Source: Rhodococcus sp. G-MC3 (GTDB taxonomy: Bacteria > Actinomycetota > Actinomycetes > Mycobacteriales > Mycobacteriaceae). From it: 64,000 bases of DNA. The notes under the pieces are model-generated. The model was not told where the DNA came from and did not search any database. It saw nothing but the letters and a program-made list of their open reading frames with translations. Positions 62,119-64,000 of the stretch are shown one piece after another; positions within the stretch are counted from its first letter, which is position 1; the number at the start of each line of letters is the position of its first letter. The stretch lies in contig NZ_JASISW010000001.1 in NCBI RefSeq assembly GCF_030063335.1, positions 1 through 64,000 of the forward strand, written 5' to 3'. The position numbers were made by a program, and so were the translations under genes.

Positions 62119-63384
62119 CTAGCGACTCCGGATGCGAGAAACTGCTTTCAACACTGGATAGCCGACGAGGATGCCCACCGATCCCCACGCGATTCCGCCG
62201 AGTTCGACGGACCCGACCGTCAACGTCAGGTCGCCGATACCCGCCACCAGTGCGGCGGCAACGACGGTGAGATTGACCGGATCGGTGAAGTCCACCTTGT
62301 TGTCCGTCCAGATACGAACACCCAGAAGGCCGATCAGGCCGTAGAGCACGAGTGTTGCTCCGCCGATGACGCCCGACGGGACGGTGAAGACGAGAGCGCC
62401 GAACTTCGGCGAGAACGCCAGTACGACTGCGGTGGCGGCGGCAACCCAATACGCCGCGGTCGAGTACACGCGGGTGGCGGCCATGACGCCGATGTTCTCG
62501 GCATAGGTCGTCGTGCCCGAGCCGCCCGCAGCTCCGGCAAGGGTGGTGGCGAGGCCGTCCGCGATCAGGGCGTCGCCGGCGAGGTCGTCGAGGGACTTGC
62601 CGGTCATGGCCGATACCGCTTTGACGTGCCCGACGTTTTCGGCGACGAGCACGATTACGACGGGTAGGGCGATGAGGATCACCGACAGATCGAACGTCGG
62701 TCCGCGAAACTCGGGCAATCCTATCCATGCCGCCTCAGCCATGGCGTCCAGTTTGACGGAGTCGATCTGCCCGATCACCGCGGCGAACACCCAGCCGATG
62801 ACGACGCCGACGAGGATGCCGAGACGGCCGAGCAATCCTGGGCCGGCGATGGTAACGACGAGAATCGCCAGCAAGGTCACGGCCGCGACGAGTGGTTGCG
62901 CCTCGAAGGACGACGTTGCCGCGGGCGCCAAATTGAGCCCGATCAATACGACGACGGCACCGGTGACTACCGGGGGCATGACCGCCTCGATAATCCGGCC
63001 GCCAGCGAACTTGACGATGAATCCGATTCCCGCGAGCACGATTCCGACGGACATGACGGCGCCCAGTTGAGCTGCTGGTCCGTCGGCCTGCGCGGCACCG
63101 AGTGGCGCAATGAACGCGAAGGACGAGCCGAGGTAGCTCGGGATCCTCCCCCGCGTGATGACCAGGAACAGCGCGGTTCCGATTCCCGAGAACAGCAATG
63201 TGGTGGTGACGGGGAAGCCGGTGACCGTCGGAACGAGCAATGTCGCACCGAACATGGCGATGACGTGCTGCATACCGATCCCGACGGTCCGCGGCCACGA
63301 CAGTCGCTCGTCGGGAGCCACGACAGCACCCGCGGCTGGTGTTTTTCCGTTGCCGTGCAGGGTCCATCCGAAATTTCGACTCAC
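62119..63384 (-). CDS. NCS2 family uracil/xanthine permease
   Basis: A 421-residue membrane protein of the nucleobase-ascorbate (NCS2) family with about 14 segments: SSFAFIAPLGAAQ in helix 3, VVLIAENVGHVKAV-type segment (VLVAENVGHVKAVSAMTGKS) and the family signature GAAGGSGTTTYAENIGVMAA. It should import uracil or a purine with protons. GTG 63384 gives MSRNFGWTLHGNG. The gene lies 96 bases upstream of the acyl-CoA dehydrogenase gene and 40 bases downstream of ptsI in the same direction. Confidence 0.93.
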   Translation of the reverse strand: MSRNFGWTLHGNGKTPAAGAVVAPDERLSWPRTVGIGMQHVIAMFGATLLVPTVTGFPVTTTLLFSGIGTALFLVITRGRIPSYLGSSFAFIAPLGAAQADGPAAQLGAVMSVGIVLAGIGFIVKFAGGRIIEAVMPPVVTGAVVVLIGLNLAPAATSSFEAQPLVAAVTLLAILVVTIAGPGLLGRLGILVGVVIGWVFAAVIGQIDSVKLDAMAEAAWIGLPEFRGPTFDLSVILIALPVVIVLVAENVGHVKAVSAMTGKSLDDLAGDALIADGLATTLAGAAGGSGTTTYAENIGVMAATRVYSTAAYWVAAATAVVLAFSPKFGALVFTVPSGVIGGATLVLYGLIGLLGVRIWTDNKVDFTDPVNLTVVAAALVAGIGDLTLTVGSVELGGIAWGSVGILVGYPVLKAVSRIRSR

Positions 63385-63424
63385 GGCATCGAATCCTAGA
63401 GCCAGCCCGGTCCCGAGCTTGCGG

Positions 63425-64000
63425 TCAGTTCAGAATTGCAGCAACGGCGGCTCGTGCTGCGGTAGAGCTGTCCGTCTTCAACGCGGCTGCCGCCGCCTCT
63501 TTGCACTGCGCGAGGTTGACTGTGGACAACTTTGCGCCGACATGAGCGACCGCGGCCGACGCCGCCGACAGCGATGTGATGCCGAGACCGACGAGGACGC
63601 AGGCCAACAGCGGATCTGCTGCCGCTTCCCCGCAGACACCGACAGGCTTGCCCACGGCAGCTCCAGCCTTTGCCGTGTGCGCCACCAACGCGATGACAGC
63701 GGGCTGCCACGGATCGGTGAGCGCGGCGAGCTGTGAGGACATGCGGTCGGCCGCCATCGTGTACTGAGCCAGGTCGTTGGTACCGATGGACAGAAAGTCG
63801 ACATGCCGAAGAATGTGCTCGGCGAGCAATGCCGCTGCCGGAACCTCGATCATGACGCCTGGTTTGAGCCCGCGGGCGCGGGTGTCCGCGGCGAAGGCCT
63901 CGGCCTCGGCCGCTGTCGCAATCATTGGTGCCATCACCCACGGGGCTGAACCGGTGGCTGCTGCGGCGGCGGCGATACCGTCGAGCTGGCGATAGAGAAT
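63425..64000 (-). CDS. ptsI: Phosphoenolpyruvate-protein phosphotransferase (enzyme I), C-terminal part
   Basis: The last 191 residues of PtsI, whose 5' part lies beyond the right edge. Seen: ILYRQLDGIAAAAAA, WVMAPMIATAAEAEAF, GVMIEVPAAALLAEHILRHV, DFLSIGTNDLAQYTMAADR (signature of the PEP-binding domain), and VGVCGEAAADPLLACVLVGL with the catalytic Cys. Enzyme I takes phosphate from PEP and passes it to HPr in the sugar phosphotransferase system. The complete N-terminal phospho-His domain is not visible. Confidence 0.95.
   Translation of the reverse strand: MLYRQLDGIAAAAAATGSAPWVMAPMIATAAEAEAFAADTRARGLKPGVMIEVPAAALLAEHILRHVDFLSIGTNDLAQYTMAADRMSSQLAALTDPWQPAVIALVAHTAKAGAAVGKPVGVCGEAAADPLLACVLVGLGITSLSAASAAVAHVGAKLSTVNLAQCKEAAAAALKTDSSTAARAAVAAILN

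Noticed and set aside
1..64000. tRNA, rRNA, prophage, attachment sites or replication origin
   Set aside because: None was recognised; gaps between genes are too short for rRNA and I saw no tRNA-like cloverleaf or CCA-end pattern, though a tRNA scan was not possible.

Overview
The window is a high-GC stretch of an actinobacterial chromosome. Gene content, GTG/TTG start usage and gene order point to Mycobacteriales, most likely a Rhodococcus-type organism. From about 9.3 kb to 61 kb the order follows, with insertions, the Mycobacterium tuberculosis block Rv2689c to Rv2720: RNA methyltransferase, APC permease, ceoB/ceoC, DUF3159, OB-fold protein, hydrolase, DUF3710, dut, DUF3093, DUF4193, cei, suhB, ppgK, sigA, then BrkB, DUF3039, DUF3099, sigB, ideR, DUF4192, sthA, PAC2, hydrolase, PhzF, nrdR, LysM protein and lexA. 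This comparison rests on remembered gene order, not on an alignment. No rRNA, tRNA, CRISPR array or phage was seen. The only mobile DNA recognised is the end of an IS3-family element at the left edge.

Layout: 0-9 kb holds the truncated IS3 end, an NAD(P)-binding protein, a sugar-type MFS transporter, a YciI protein, dxs (isoprenoid precursors), a three-domain glutaminase, the sigK-rskA sigma/anti-sigma pair, and a CGNR regulator divergent from a tiny Cys/His protein. 9-22 kb is the conserved core block (RNA methylation, APC transport, Trk potassium-uptake subunits, dUTPase, envelope protein Cei, inositol phosphatase, polyphosphate glucokinase). 22-32 kb runs from sigA to sigB with a helicase, transporters and small zinc-ribbon proteins between. 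32-38 kb has an overlapping acetyltransferase/deacetylase pair, ideR and galE. 38-52 kb holds DUF4192, a lipoprotein, mycothiol-dependent formaldehyde detoxification (mscR plus a metallo-beta-lactamase-fold protein), transhydrogenase sthA, a Ski2-like helicase and the oxyR/ahpC-ahpD peroxide defence locus. 52-64 kb has an aminotransferase, hrpA, nrdR, the SOS pair chiZ/lexA, an acyl-CoA dehydrogenase, a nucleobase permease and the 3' part of ptsI.

The theme is global regulation and stress response: SigK, SigA, SigB, IdeR, OxyR, NrdR and LexA all lie here. Several control elements can be read directly: a SigK-type promoter in front of sigK, an ECF-type promoter in front of sigB, and SOS-box-like sites between chiZ and lexA.

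The most unusual observations are two. First, more than a dozen short tandem duplications sit almost exclusively at gene starts or ends (lexA 4 x 30 bp, ppgK start codon, suhB stop codon and others). Second, two perfect transcription-terminator-like hairpins are built inside the 3' coding ends of converging genes. No clearly new multi-gene system was found; the region is mostly conserved core genome.
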